Assembly: GCA_963763575.1 (NCBI GenBank)
Contig: CAVXPD010000002.1
Span: 1-64,000 of the forward strand
Origin: Bog-473 sp963763575
GTDB lineage: Bacteria; Actinomycetota; Acidimicrobiia; Acidimicrobiales; RAAP-2
Length of the DNA stretch: 64,000 nucleotides
Reading direction: 5' to 3'
The position numbers and the translations under genes are program-made. Below, piece after piece: positions 9,610 to 19,934 of the stretch; within the stretch, counting starts at the first letter, position 1, and each line of letters opens with the position of its first letter. The notes under the pieces were generated by a model. That model ran no database searches. It was not told the origin of the DNA and saw nothing but the letters and a program-made list of their open reading frames with translations.

Positions 9610-10353
9610 ATGAGTGAAATGAACAGTACGAAGCAAACCAACAAGACTCCGAGAGCTCTTCGCGGGATCCCGTTTGTGCGTCTGGCTGGCGCGGCCTTGG
9701 CCGTTGGCGGACTCTCTGGCTCGGTTGTCGCCGCCGGCGTAGCCAACGCGGCGACCAGCGGTGTCGTCTCCACGACGCGCAACGCTCAGTTCGGCACGAT
9801 TCTCGTGAGCGGCAATGCGGTGTACACCCTCAGGGCAACCAAGGTGCCCTGTGGGACCGCATGTCTGAAGGTCTGGCCCGAGGTGCTCTTGCCCAAGGGT
9901 GTGACCACCACGACGGCCGGACCGGGAGTGAACGCGGCCAGGCTCGGCACGGTGAAGAGGAGTGGAGGGTCCCTCCAGGTGACTTATCGGGGAAAGCCCC
10001 TCTATTACTTCTTCAAGGACACCCGTCCGGATCAGGTTGGCGGGAACCTCACCGACAAGTGGGGCAAGTGGTCGGTCGTCGTGACGGTGAAGCCGGCCCA
10101 TGGGAGTTCGGGCGGGACTCCGACGACGAGCGCTGGTTCAGGGGGAGTCGCGTTCAGGGCCGTCCGTCTGAGAACGAGGCGTGGACATGACGACGATCAC
10201 CATTGCACCGACGCAGCCCGTTGCTCCTCGACGAGCGCAAGGAACGAACGCGGGAACACGCGTGCCTGCCGCTCTCTCTTCGAGGGTCTACCTGCCGGCG
10301 CTCTCGGTTCCCGCCTTAGCTCTGATCCTGACGGGAATCGGCTGGTCGAATGA
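9610..10353 (+). CDS. Secreted-repeat (COG4315/PF03640-like) exported protein, copy 1
   Basis: The ATG at 9610 follows AGAGGAAG. Residues 20-50 form a signal peptide ending near VANAATS. Two repeats follow, each with a Y-x-L or Y-Y-F-F type core: NAVYTLRATKVPCGTACLKV and GKPLYYFFKDTRPDQVGGN, then WGKWSVVVTV. This is the pattern of the secreted repeat family of unknown function. The paralogue at 31348 ends in GGVSF then TAG; here GGVAF (to 10155) is followed by AGG instead, as if a T were lost, so the frame runs on to 10353 inside the desaturase gene. The true end is probably near 10156. Confidence 0.75.
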   Translation: MSEMNSTKQTNKTPRALRGIPFVRLAGAALAVGGLSGSVVAAGVANAATSGVVSTTRNAQFGTILVSGNAVYTLRATKVPCGTACLKVWPEVLLPKGVTTTTAGPGVNAARLGTVKRSGGSLQVTYRGKPLYYFFKDTRPDQVGGNLTDKWGKWSVVVTVKPAHGSSGGTPTTSAGSGGVAFRAVRLRTRRGHDDDHHCTDAARCSSTSARNERGNTRACRSLFEGLPAGALGSRLSSDPDGNRLVE

Positions 10354-11314
10354 CTGGGGAGGCGCGGGGTTCGCCGGCTCGTTGGCCAGCCTTCGTGTCG
10401 TCGTGATCGGTCCCTTGGCCCTTAGTGTCATCGGGCTCATTTTGGTAGTGGAACGGATCTGGCCTGCGCAACAACGACCGCTCTTCGCCCGCGGCCACCG
10501 CCACGACCTCATGATCGCCGCGGTCCACGCGACCCTCGTGTTGCCGCTGGTGACCGCGTTGACGTTGTCTTTTGTCGAGGTCATTCGCCGGCTCGTTCCG
10601 TGGATCGTCTTGCCCCAGATGGACACCGTGCCCCGCTGGCTCGCCCTCGCCTCAATCATCGTGGCTATGGACGGTTGCAACTGGGGCGTGCATCTGGCCA
10701 ACCATAGGGTCAAGATGCTGTGGCGCTTCCATGAGCTGCACCATTCCCAGGAGGACATGAACGTGCTTACTGTCTTCCGGACGCATCCTCTGATCCACGT
10801 CTCCTATCTGCTCGCGTTAGTCCCTGGCGTCGTGCTCTTGGCCAACGGTGCCTTGTCGGTCACCGTGTTGGGTGTTTACGGGGGCATCGTCGCTCTCGCG
10901 CACTCGAATACCCGCCTTGGTTTCGGGCCGGTGGGGCGGATCGTCGTCAGCCCAAACTTTCACCGCGTCCACCACAAATTGGACGGGCCCCAAGACGTCA
11001 ACCTCGGCTTTGCGCTGACGATCTGGGATCAGCTCTTCGGCACCGCCGCGTTCCCCACCGACGACACCGTCCGCACCGACACGGGGCTGCCAGGTCGGCC
11101 CCTGCTCGTCGAGCAGGCAACTGAGCGCCCGCAGCATCTGCGGGTCTTCGCCTTGCAACTTGTCTCCCCCTTCCGCCCGTTGCGGGGGGACCGGGTGCCA
11201 TCTTCGTTTTGGTCCAACGCTCCCTTGTCGCGACCCGATCACCAGTCATATGACGATCGCCGTGGCGCGGCACCAGAACCCGATGAGCCACTCGAAGATT
11301 GCGCGGTAGCGTGA
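10187..11314 (+). CDS. Sterol desaturase / fatty acid hydroxylase family membrane protein
   Basis: The 375-residue protein has several membrane spans and the family's histidine clusters: HLANH (about residue 165), HELHHS (about 180), and HRVHH (about 260), which bind a di-iron centre. The family hydroxylates or desaturates lipids with O2. I chose the ATG at 10187, with ACGAGG seven bases upstream, over a GTG at 10181. The gene follows the secreted-repeat gene closely and its TGA overlaps the ATG of the DoxX gene, so the three form an operon. A short decayed copy follows the secreted-repeat gene of cassette copy 2. Confidence 0.85.
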   Translation: MTTITIAPTQPVAPRRAQGTNAGTRVPAALSSRVYLPALSVPALALILTGIGWSNDWGGAGFAGSLASLRVVVIGPLALSVIGLILVVERIWPAQQRPLFARGHRHDLMIAAVHATLVLPLVTALTLSFVEVIRRLVPWIVLPQMDTVPRWLALASIIVAMDGCNWGVHLANHRVKMLWRFHELHHSQEDMNVLTVFRTHPLIHVSYLLALVPGVVLLANGALSVTVLGVYGGIVALAHSNTRLGFGPVGRIVVSPNFHRVHHKLDGPQDVNLGFALTIWDQLFGTAAFPTDDTVRTDTGLPGRPLLVEQATERPQHLRVFALQLVSPFRPLRGDRVPSSFWSNAPLSRPDHQSYDDRRGAAPEPDEPLEDCAVA

Positions 11315-11951
11315 TGGTCACCACTACGTCCCGGGAGGCGCCGAGGCCATCTGCCCGCTCTCTGGTGGCTCTCGTCGTCACCACTCGGACACGCGAGCTC
11401 CCCGCCAGCTGTGCCATGCTCGGGGCTCGCATCGCACTGGCCTGGATCTTCATCTACTACGGCGCGGGCAAGCTGTTCGGAGCCTTCAATGGCCCGGGCA
11501 TCCACCGAACCGCTTTGTACTTTCTGACACCGCTCACCTGCATCCCGGAGGTTTCTTCGCCGTCCTGGCAGGCCTTCTCGAGTTCTCGAGCGCGGTAGCC
11601 CTCGCACTCGGTCTCGCTTCACGCCTGGCCGGACTCGCTCTCTTCGGCGACATGGTGATGGCAATGATCACGGTCACCTGGGCAACGGGGATCAACTCAA
11701 GTTCTCCTCCTCCGGGCTACCAGTTGAACCTGGTACTCGCCGTCCTTGCGCTGGTCGTGGTCTTTTTGGGTTCGGGACAGTTCAGCCTCGACACGCTCAT
11801 TGACCGGCGTATTGGCGGAGCCACACCGTCAGGCGAGACAGGACCTTTCTTCCGAGCCTTCCGCACGGGCACGAATCGTCCGCGGCCAAACGGGAGGCAC
11901 GGGTCATCTGTTGAGCAAGCCTCCTTCGGAGCTACCCGAAGGCAGTCATAA
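11314..11951 (+). pseudogene. DoxX family membrane protein, frameshifted
   Basis: The first part (RIALAWIFIYYGAGKLFGAF) is in frame with the ATG at 11314. From about 11525 the family sequence continues in another frame (FAVLAGLLEFSSAVALALGL, then GLALFGDMVMAMITV and LAVLALVVVFLGSGQFSLD). A single indel near 11520-11560 explains it. DoxX proteins are four-helix membrane proteins linked to redox and oxidative stress. The start overlaps the desaturase stop, so translation is probably coupled. Confidence 0.7.
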
Positions 11952-12181
11952 GTACGTCATAGGTAGGCAGATGATTGCGGCGGCGCGCCTCCACCGGGCC
12001 CCTTTGTATGACGAATGGTTGGCTTCCAGAGCGATAACGGCACCACGGGGACGACTACGCGATTCACGGGATTTCAACTTGCTACCGGTACCGCCACACT
12101 CTCGAAAGGATCAACGAGTCGCTTCGCTGACGCCTCCCATCCCAGTGGACGGCGGAACCGAAGACGGAAGGAGAGTAAGCC

Positions 12182-13010
12182 ATGCCAGAAGTCACGGTCG
12201 GTGAGGAGAATTCAGCGCCAATCAACATCCACTACGAGGATCACGGCTCCGGCAGTACTGTCATGCTGATCCACGGATTCCCGCTCAGCGGCGGAGCTTG
12301 GGAGCGCCAGGAACGGGCTCTGATTGCTGCCGATCACCGCGTGATCACGTACGATCGCCGTGGCTTCGGCAAGTCGAGCCAGCCGTCGACAGGCTACGAC
12401 TACGACACCTTTGCTGCGGATTTGAACGCTCTGGTGAACGCACTCGATATCTACGATTTCGACATAGCTGGTCACTCGATGGGAGGTGGCGAGGTCGTCC
12501 GTTATCTTGGGACGTACGGGTCCGAGAGAGTTCGGCGGGCAGTCATCGTATCGGGAGTTCCCCCGTACCTACTCAAGACCGCCGAAACCCCAAAGGGTGT
12601 ACCGCAGGGTGTCTTCGACGAGATCCAGCAAGCCTTGACGGCCGACCGGTTCGCCTACTTCACCGAGTGGAACAAGAACTTCTTCAACCTCGACGAAACG
12701 CTCGGAAGCCGAATCAGCCCGGAGGTCGTGCGGTACGCGTGGCACCTGGCCGCCGACGCGTCTCCGCCGGGACGATCGCATGCGTCGCAACATGGCACAC
12801 GGACTTCCCGCCGACCTGTCAAAGATCGATATTCCAGTTCTGGTGCTTCACGGCAGCGAGGACCGGATACTCCCAATCGAAGCCACCGGGGCACGCAGTC
12901 ACGAGTTGATAGCCGGCAGCGAGTACGTAGTCATTGAGGGAGCGGGCCATGGCCTGTGTTGGACGCACGCCGAAGAGGTCAACACCGAACTGTTGCGGTT
13001 CTTCAAGTGA
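12182..13010 (+). pseudogene. Alpha/beta hydrolase (non-heme chloroperoxidase-like), frameshifted
   Basis: The ATG at 12182 starts an alpha/beta hydrolase with the oxyanion region LIHGFPLSG, the nucleophile motif GHSMGG, and, in other frames, GTIACVATWHTDFP and then KIDIPVLVLHGSEDRILP with the acid and GAGHG with the histidine. Two indels between about 12760 and 12815 are needed. The intact paralogue at 41339-42178 shows the expected order. The family includes cofactor-free haloperoxidases and esterases; halogenation is not implied. Confidence 0.7.
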
Positions 13011-13117
13011 GCAGTTCAAGCCAAGTCCCGGTTCCGGTGGGTTGGGGTGATACGAGTTCCCTGACTGCAGGCGGCATCGGTTTTTCGCCCCGCCCCGTGT
13101 CCGGCTTGGCTGGTCGG

Positions 13118-15867
13118 CTACGCCTCGTGCAGGCTCTCGGAGCGCAGCGCTGAACCAAGATCCCGGCGTGAACCAATCTGAAGCTTTTGGAAGACTTTCC
13201 GAAGGTGATAGTCAACTGTATTGGCGCTGATGAAGAGTTGCGCGGCGATCTCGCGGTTCATCTTTCCTGTCGAGGCGAGTTCGGCGATCTGGCGTTCTTG
13301 GGGAGTTAGCTCGGTGGTGAGGCCGACTGTTTGACGTCGGGCATGCTCACCCGTGGCAGCGAGTTCGAGACGGGCGCGCTCGGCGAACCCGTCTGCCCCC
13401 ATTGTGGAGAACTCCTTATACGCCAAGCGAAGTTGCGTGCGGGCGTCGATCCTTCGTTTCTGACGTCGCAACCACTCTCCGTAAAGAAGCCTCGTGTGGG
13501 CGAGATCCGTTGCGACTGTGGTGCCCACAAGATACTGGATAGCACTTTCGAAGAGTGGTTCCGCATCGGCGGGGTCGGAGAGAAGCGCCTGCGAACGGGC
13601 CAACGGACCGCGTGCCCAGGGCGTACCACTTGCGTGTGCTCGCATCGACAGCTCGTCGAGGGCACGTGTGGCGGCGCCCCGGTCACCACTGCGCACGCCG
13701 GCTTCAACGACGAGCGGGAGGTTCTGGTTCGTCCACCCAATCGCGTTTCGGGCGGTTGCATATTCAGCAGCCGGGAGGGCCGCGGCATATCTCCCGCGCC
13801 CAGCTCAAGGATGGCGAGCGCTCGATTCGCCTGGAACACCACCACGGCCGAGCCGATCGCCGTTCCATTCTCGATGAGAGCGCTTGCAGCAGACCTCGTG
13901 CCTGCCTCGTCGCCGCGCCACGCCAGAAGCTCGACGTTCACAAGGCGGTATGGATCGACTGGCTGGCCAATGGCGGCGACGATCTCCAGTGCTTCTGCAT
14001 AGTGAGCTTCGGCGGCTGAGAAGTTTGCGGTTCGAATCTTTTGTTGAGCCAGCGCGATCAGAATGAACAAGAGCACGAAAAGTGCACCCGTCTCTCGAGC
14101 CGCCCTCTCGACTCGCTGACCCCACGCGGTGTAGGTGCGGTCGTCAAACAGCTCATCAGAAATGACAATGCCGTATTGGAACCATCTCGTGATCTCATCA
14201 ATCGAGATTGGCCCATCTCGCATGACTCGCGCTGCCTCGCGGAGTTCCTCCACGGCTTCTCGGTAACCCGCAGCGAGACGAAGGGATGTTCCGTCGAGAA
14301 GTCGATCCGCCAGCTGGGGTCGCCGGAGGGGCTTGGCCGTGGTGCGCGCGAGCTCAGCAATTTCCACGCCGGTCGTGTCGAGCGTGAGGTGATGGGATAT
14401 CAGAAACGCGTCGAATGCTTCAAGCAGCGATTCGCGTGCACGCTCGATATCGAGAGGGAGAAACTGCCGGGCCGCTTCGAGCAGACGAGCCGATGCAGCC
14501 GATGGTTGAACTAAAGGTACTCGCATCCTGCCGTCCAGCTGTTGCGCTTCCGCCATCAGAAGGGGATCCGAGAGTCCAAGCTGTGCTCGAGACAAGAGAG
14601 CTTCTGCTCGAAACGGCTGTCCGCCATTCAGCGCGGCGTCTGCTGCTTTGAGAAGTCTCGCTGACCGAAGCCGCGGCGCTTCGCTGAACTCCGCGGCGTG
14701 GGTCAAGAAGAACGCTTCTGCCGCATAACCTCCACGGTTACGCGCCCGATGCCCCGTGGCTTCGAGATCGGCGGCGAGTGCCTCATCGGGTGCGGTGGTG
14801 CTGGCGATGAGATGGCGAGCCCATCGGTCAGGGTCGTTCGCCTTGTCGAGTGAGGCCGCGAGAGCAATGTGAACCTTCGTACGTTCCTCGCGTCTGGCTC
14901 CGGCGTAGATGGCCGACCGGATCAGGGGGTGCCGGAACTCAATCCGCGGCTCAGTGGTCAGAAGGCGTTCGCGGATCGCAAGATCCTCGACATCCGACCT
15001 GCATCCGAGTTCGGCGGCCACCTTGCGCACCAACGCTGGATTGCCCGATGTCTCCGCCGCCGCAACGAGGAGGTAGGTCTGGACCTGGGGCGGCATCAGG
15101 TCGACCTGGCCCCGAAAATGTGTCTCAAGGCGCCGACTGATAGGGATCGGCTCAGGCAGGCGGCTCGCACCCACCCACTGCGTCGCCGTTAGCTCCTCGG
15201 CCAGCTCGGTTAGCGCCAGAGGACAACCACTTGTCTCACTGATGACGCGGTGCGCGATATTGGCATCTAGTGGGCCGTGCACGACCTCGGACAGAAGTTC
15301 CAGTGCTGAATCCTCGGGAAGACCGCTTATCTCCACAGCGCGAAGCCCCGTTAAGGCGGAAAGCGTATCCTCGGAGGTGCGCATAGCGAAGATCAGAGCG
15401 ATACCGTCTTTGTTGAGTCGGCGGCCAACGAATGCCAAGGCCTGGAGCGACGCATAATCGACCCATTGGGCATCATCGACGATGCACAAAAGACCCTCAG
15501 GTGAGGCGGCTTCGGAAAGCAACGTCAGTGTCGCGAGGCCGATTATGAAGAGGTCGGCCGGCGTGTATGTAGAGATGCCAAAGGCTGCCCGCAGCCCGTC
15601 TCGTTGGGGTGCGGGAAGAGATTCCACCTGTCCTAGAAATGGCAGGAGAAGGCGGTGAAGCGCAGCGAACCCGAACTCTTGTTCTGCCTCCACGCCTGAG
15701 ATCCGCACCAGCTGGAGGTCGGGCGCGTGCTCGACCGTGTAATCAAGCAGAGCGGTCTTGCCCATACCGGCTTCACCGTGGAGCGTTAAGGCCCCACCGC
15801 TTTCCCGGCGCGCCGCGTCAAGCAATGCATCAAGGAGCGCCCGCTCTTCGATGCGGTCGAGCAGCAT
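13118..15867 (-). pseudogene. Large LuxR-family ATPase regulator (MalT/LAL type), frameshifted
   Basis: From the ATG at 15867 the frame gives an ATPase (Walker A HGEAGMGKTALL, Walker B LLCIVDDAQWVDYASLQ) and a long helical middle to about 13800. The homologous sequence then continues in another frame to 13118, with the DNA-binding domain LTPQERQIAELASTGKMNRE and the recognition helix region FISANTVDYHLRKVFQKL. One indel near 13780-13850 breaks an otherwise complete gene of about 916 codons. It resembles the regulator at 3655 in layout but not closely in sequence. It may be functional if the indel is a consensus error. Confidence 0.8.
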
Positions 15868-16028
15868 GGTTCAGAACAGGGATCCCGGGAGAATGCACCC
15901 AGTGTACGTACGTTCTTGAAGAGAGGACGATAGGGTCGCCTAGAGCTCACCAGGGCAGGTAGCAGTCCAGGAGCGCCGAGGGCGAATTCACGCGGCGTCT
16001 GGTTCCTTCAGTAGATGGAAAGATCGAT

Positions 16029-16552
16029 TTAGTCGGCGGTTATTTCTTCACCTACCCCGCACTCTTGCCGCCTTTTGACAGCGACGATCTGACCGCTGGC
16101 AAACCGCACCCCGTCAGACGCGAGGAGCTTGATCACCTCTCCGATCTCCTCAACGTGACCGAGGCGAGCGGCCGGGACCGTCGCGGCATTGCGGCATAGC
16201 GCTGTTCGTCACCGCCCGTAAAGCGGAGAAGGCCTTCGGTGGGGCATTGGCCCGGGAAGCAACGGCATTAACGCGGATTTCCTTGGTGGCCACCTCGAGA
16301 GCGGCCGAACGCGTGGATCCGTTCACTGCGTGCTTGCTGGCTGTGCTCAAGGACGCTCCCGAGCGGAGGAGAGGTTGACAACATTGCCGCAGCCTGGTTC
16401 TGTCATGACGGGGAGCTCGGCCACAAGGCCCTTCCTTCTGGTTCTCGTCGTCCGGAGACGACAACGGACGCTCTGTCGCGAGCAAAGGCCGAAGCAGTCG
16501 CTCGTCCAATGCCGGCCAAGGCCCCTGTGACCAGGACTACCTCCTCGCTCAC
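16029..16552 (-). pseudogene. SDR-family oxidoreductase remnant with internal deletions
   Basis: The GTG at 16552 starts the cofactor-binding segment VLVTGALAGIGRATASAFAR. It is soon followed, with most of the Rossmann core missing, by NVVNLSS, then LSTASKHAVNGSTRSAALEV, KEIRVNAVA, and in another frame LGHVEEIGEVIKLLASDGV with a TAA at 16029. The total is too short for an SDR, so pieces were deleted in addition to frame changes. A true pseudogene. Confidence 0.6.
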
Positions 16553-16666
16553 TTTGGTGCTCCTCGCTCCTTTCTATCTCCTTCGTCGGTCCAGCTTGAG
16601 GTTGCAGATTGGGAATACGGAACAGTTCTGCCGACGGTTGATGCTCAAGAAACATGTTGCCGGAAT

Positions 16667-17290
16667 TCACGAGGAGGTGTCCGGTGCGGAACGGGCGACG
16701 GCATCAAGCAGAGGTCCAAGCTCACTGACGAGCGCGTCGAACGGCGTGAGGTCGTGTCGGACCCGGGCCAAGATGATGGCCCCCTCAAGGGCGGCGATGA
16801 TGACGACTGCGAGGTTGTCGGAGCGCTCCAGAGGCACGCCGACCTCGACCAGACTCTCGGAGAGCGGTTCAAGCCACCCGTCGAATGCCCGTCGCAGCAC
16901 TTCTCGTAGTTGCCTGCTACTTGCGGCCGTATCCGCCGCCGCGGCAACGAGCGGGCACCCGACCGAGAATTTCTCGTTGGTGAGATCACGGCGCCAGCCA
17001 TCAACAATCGAGGCCAGCAGGGCGCTGGGTGTCCTCGGCTCGAGCCCGCGGAGACTTCGCCGTACCTGCTGAGCGGTCACGCTGCCGGCCCATAGCAGAG
17101 CATCGGAGACGAGTTCCTCTTTGCCGTCGGGAAAGTAATGCTGGAGCGAGCCTCGAGGCGCGTCGGCCTCAGTCACGATCTCTCGCATACCGGTCCCCGA
17201 GACACCCTTGCGCCGGATGAGCTGCGCGGCGCTGCGCACCATCCGCTCGCGAGGCGGAAGCTCACGAGGCTGAGGAGTTCTGGCCGCCAT
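16667..17290 (-). CDS. TetR-family transcriptional regulator
   Basis: The 207-residue protein has an N-terminal helix-turn-helix (AAQLIRRKGVSGTGMREIVT, then EADAPRGSLQHYFPDGKEEL) and an alpha-helical ligand domain like the LmrA/YxaF-type repressors (VGCPLVAAAAD). The ATG at 17290 is preferred to one at 17305. It is transcribed divergently from an alpha/beta hydrolase gene, and two 14-bp palindromes lie between them, which it probably binds. It likely represses itself and the hydrolase in the absence of an aromatic or lipophilic ligand. Confidence 0.88.
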   Translation of the reverse strand: MAARTPQPRELPPRERMVRSAAQLIRRKGVSGTGMREIVTEADAPRGSLQHYFPDGKEELVSDALLWAGSVTAQQVRRSLRGLEPRTPSALLASIVDGWRRDLTNEKFSVGCPLVAAAADTAASSRQLREVLRRAFDGWLEPLSESLVEVGVPLERSDNLAVVIIAALEGAIILARVRHDLTPFDALVSELGPLLDAVARSAPDTSS

Positions 17291-17334
17291 CACGAAAGCT
17301 CCCAATCGTCCTGGGGCGACATTGGAGCTTGACT

Positions 17335-17348
17335 ATGACACCTGTCAT
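17335..17348. promoter_or_regulatory. Operator-like palindrome 1
   Basis: ATGACA-CC-TGTCAT, perfect 6-bp arms, 45 bp upstream of the tetR start. Centre-to-centre distance to the second palindrome is 33 bp, three helical turns. Confidence 0.6.
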
Positions 17349-17367
17349 GGTTCATAGTGTCCATCAT

Positions 17368-17381
17368 ATGACGAGCGTCAT
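17368..17381. promoter_or_regulatory. Operator-like palindrome 2
   Basis: ATGACG-AG-CGTCAT, perfect 6-bp arms. With palindrome 1 it defines a shared half-site ATGACR, a likely site for the adjacent TetR protein. Confidence 0.6.
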
Positions 17382-17587
17382 AACGATTCAACCACCCGTC
17401 AGGTCCGGCGCAAACGTGATCAACGAGGCGGCGCGATCCACCTCGTAATCCTCATCTTTGAAGCGATGTCGGCGCATAGGCGCGCCGGCACCACCCGGAC
17501 GAGACATCGCCCTTTGTGGCCGGTGACGTGAGTCCCTGGCCAAGACCTTTGGTCGTCATGTAGATCCGAAAAGAAAGGAAGATCAAA

Positions 17588-18298
17588 GTGGAACCAAGCA
17601 AACTCCAAACTTCTGTCGTCCTCATCCATGGCGCATGGGCCGATGGCTCGAGTTGGAGCGCCGTTATCGAACAACTCCAGGCGGAGGGCTACAAAGTCAC
17701 CGCTCCCCAATTTCCGATGACCTCGCTGGCGGATGACGTCGCCCGGCTTCGCGATGTGCTAACCCTCCAAGACGGCCCGGCGATCCTCGTCGGGCACTCG
17801 TACGGTGGCCAGATCATGACGGCACTCGGCGCGGACGCTCCGAACGTCGTCGGTTTGGTCTACATCGCCGCCTTCGGGCTTGCTGAAGGTGAGTCGCTGG
17901 GTACGGTTCTGGCGCAGGGTCCCGAGACGCCTGCGCTGATCCACCGGTTCGTCGACAAGAGGGGCTTCGTATGGCTTTCGGAGGAAGACTTCGTAGATCA
18001 TTTCGCCGCTGACGTCGATCCGGGGAAGGCGAGGGTCCTTTATGCCGTTCAGCAGCCCTTGGCCGCCGCCGCATTCGATGAGGTGATGGGTGTCCCGGCC
18101 TGGAACTCTCTGCCCTCGTGGTACTTGGTCGCCACAGACGACGAGGCCCTTCCGCCCGATGCCGAGCGGCAGTTCGCTACGCGCATGGGTGCAACCGTCA
18201 TCGAAGTCCCCTCGGGCCACCTCGCAATGGTCTCGCATCCTGGGGACGTGGCAAAGCTGATCGTGTCAGCGCTCGATCCTCAGGCCATTCGCGGATAA
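17588..18298 (+). CDS. Alpha/beta fold hydrolase
   Basis: The 236-residue protein starts at a GTG after AAAGGAAG. It has VVLIHGAWADGSSW at the oxyanion region, the nucleophile elbow VGHSYGG (about residue 78), an acid around LVATDDEALP and the histidine in PSGHLAMVSHP. It belongs to the EstC/hydroxynitrile-lyase-like hydrolases (PF12697 type) often found beside TetR regulators and used against small esters. It is probably controlled by the divergent tetR. Confidence 0.85.
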   Translation: MEPSKLQTSVVLIHGAWADGSSWSAVIEQLQAEGYKVTAPQFPMTSLADDVARLRDVLTLQDGPAILVGHSYGGQIMTALGADAPNVVGLVYIAAFGLAEGESLGTVLAQGPETPALIHRFVDKRGFVWLSEEDFVDHFAADVDPGKARVLYAVQQPLAAAAFDEVMGVPAWNSLPSWYLVATDDEALPPDAERQFATRMGATVIEVPSGHLAMVSHPGDVAKLIVSALDPQAIRG

Positions 18299-18511
18299 CC
18301 GGTAGCTGACCTATTCGCCGCGGACTCCGCGGTCAGTGAGATAGGCGGCGGTGCAACGAGGCCGCCGCCTGACGTCATCTGACTCGTCCCGGCCCAGCCG
18401 ACCCACCTGCCCGTCGGTGACTTCGAGGCGTCACTTCCATCTGCCGCCGCGTCAGAGCTGTAGGGAGAAACGAAAAGAAATGTCGACCGAACAGAGGGAG
18501 AGGAACGAAAC

Positions 18512-19210
18512 GTGTCTGAACACTCAAACCCCGTCCAGAACGTCACCTTCGCCAGCAACGGAGACGAGGCTTACGGCTATCTCGCGTTACCGGCGTCAGG
18601 TAGCGGACCCGGGGTGATCGTGATCCAGGAGTGGTGGGGGCTCACTACCCACATGGCCCACATGGCGGACCGGCTCGCAGGCGAGGGGTATGTTGCGCTG
18701 GCCCCCGACCTTTACGGCGGAGCCACTACTCACGACGAAGCAGAAGCGTTGCAGCTGTTGCTCGAACTACCCGTCGACCGGGCGGCCCGTGACCTCCGCG
18801 GGGCGGTCGATTATCTGCTCTCGCGGGACGAGGTGGTCGGCGAGACAGTAGGAGTCGTCGGGTTTTGCATGGGCGGCTCGTTCGCCCTACAACTCGCGGT
18901 CCAAGAGGGGGGCAAGGTGGCGGCGGTAGTGGCTTTCTACCCGCTCGGATACATGCCTGACGACTACGTGGGGCTCCGGGCGGCCGTGCTAATCCATATC
19001 CCCGACGCTGACCAGATCAATCCGCCCACACTGGCCGAAGAGCTCAACGAAAAGATCTCAGCGGACACCGGCAGGAAGCCGGAGATCGACCACTATCCCG
19101 CCGGCCACGCCTTCTTGAACGAAGAGGACCTCCTCGGAACCTACGACGCCGAGCAGGCGAGGATCGCGTGGGACCGAACTGTCGCCTTCCTCCGCGCGCA
19201 CCTGGGGTAG
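18512..19210 (+). CDS. Dienelactone hydrolase family protein
   Basis: The 232-residue protein starts at GTG 18512. It carries the family's Cys nucleophile in GFCMGGS (about residue 118), the conserved Glu in IQEWWGL (about 38), and the histidine in PAGHAFLNE. Dienelactone hydrolases open the lactone ring during chloroaromatic breakdown, but many relatives act on other esters. It follows the alpha/beta hydrolase on the same strand after about 210 bp. Confidence 0.87.
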   Translation: MSEHSNPVQNVTFASNGDEAYGYLALPASGSGPGVIVIQEWWGLTTHMAHMADRLAGEGYVALAPDLYGGATTHDEAEALQLLLELPVDRAARDLRGAVDYLLSRDEVVGETVGVVGFCMGGSFALQLAVQEGGKVAAVVAFYPLGYMPDDYVGLRAAVLIHIPDADQINPPTLAEELNEKISADTGRKPEIDHYPAGHAFLNEEDLLGTYDAEQARIAWDRTVAFLRAHLG

Positions 19211-19322
19211 AGAGGTTGTCGAGGCCACCGAACTCTTATACTTGGCTTGACCGAGGTTCCATTGCGACCCCATCCCTGGAAGTGTGAAGTAGCAGCTCAT
19301 CAAGGGAGTAGCGACGACCATT

Positions 19323-19779
19323 ATGACTGACATCTCGAAACAGCCACCCGAAGACAGCACTCTGTATGAAGACGTGGACGAAGCCGTCGACGAGCAGGAC
19401 GCAACGGGCGAGGGTTTTGGCCAGCGCGACATCGAGGACATGACGGTCGATCGGACCGAGCTGCGAAGAGATCGGGGGCGATCTCGAGGATGAGGACCGG
19501 GTATCCCTTTTGGAGGGGGGCATGGACGACCCGGACGGGTCAGGTCCGGTAGAAGCAAACGACGTGGAAGCGGGCTGGGACGTCGACCCCGTGACCGCCG
19601 ACCGTCGTGGTGGCGGCAAGCAAGCCGGCGTCGCGGCCGAGGGGGACGATGAAGTCGGCGAGGATGAGTTGATCCCGGACGTCGAGGACGACCCAGAACT
19701 TGAAGTGATCGACACTGATCCCGCTGACTTGGACAAGATTCCAGAGGGCTACCCCAACGTCGACCTCGACGGCTTGTAG
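19323..19779 (+). pseudogene. Acidic hypothetical protein, frameshifted
   Basis: The ATG at 19323 starts MTDISKQPPEDSTLYEDVDE. One extra base near 19461 shifts the frame; the same protein resumes as EEIGGDLEDEDRVSLLEG and ends at PEGYPNVDLDGL. The joined product is about 152 residues, very rich in Asp and Glu and probably disordered. Function unknown. Confidence 0.5.
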
Positions 19780-19934
19780 AAGAGTCGGAGTCGCCGTCTC
19801 CCGCTGGCCTGGCCGTCCTACTCTTCCGATGCGCCCGCCCCAGCCCAGGTCGTGCTAACCATCCCAGACCAGCGACTGGGGCTGGACGGCCTCCTCATGT
19901 GCGCGTTCTACGCAAGGGTCTAGGAGTCCGCAGA

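Noticed and set aside
13331..14002. Plus-strand frames across 13.3-14.5 kb
   Set aside because: They are antisense to the LuxR-type regulator, whose minus-strand frames carry the HTH and the helical domain.
3655..15867. Quorum-sensing LuxR system
   Set aside because: The regulators are large ATPase (LAL) types without an autoinducer domain, and no LuxI is present.
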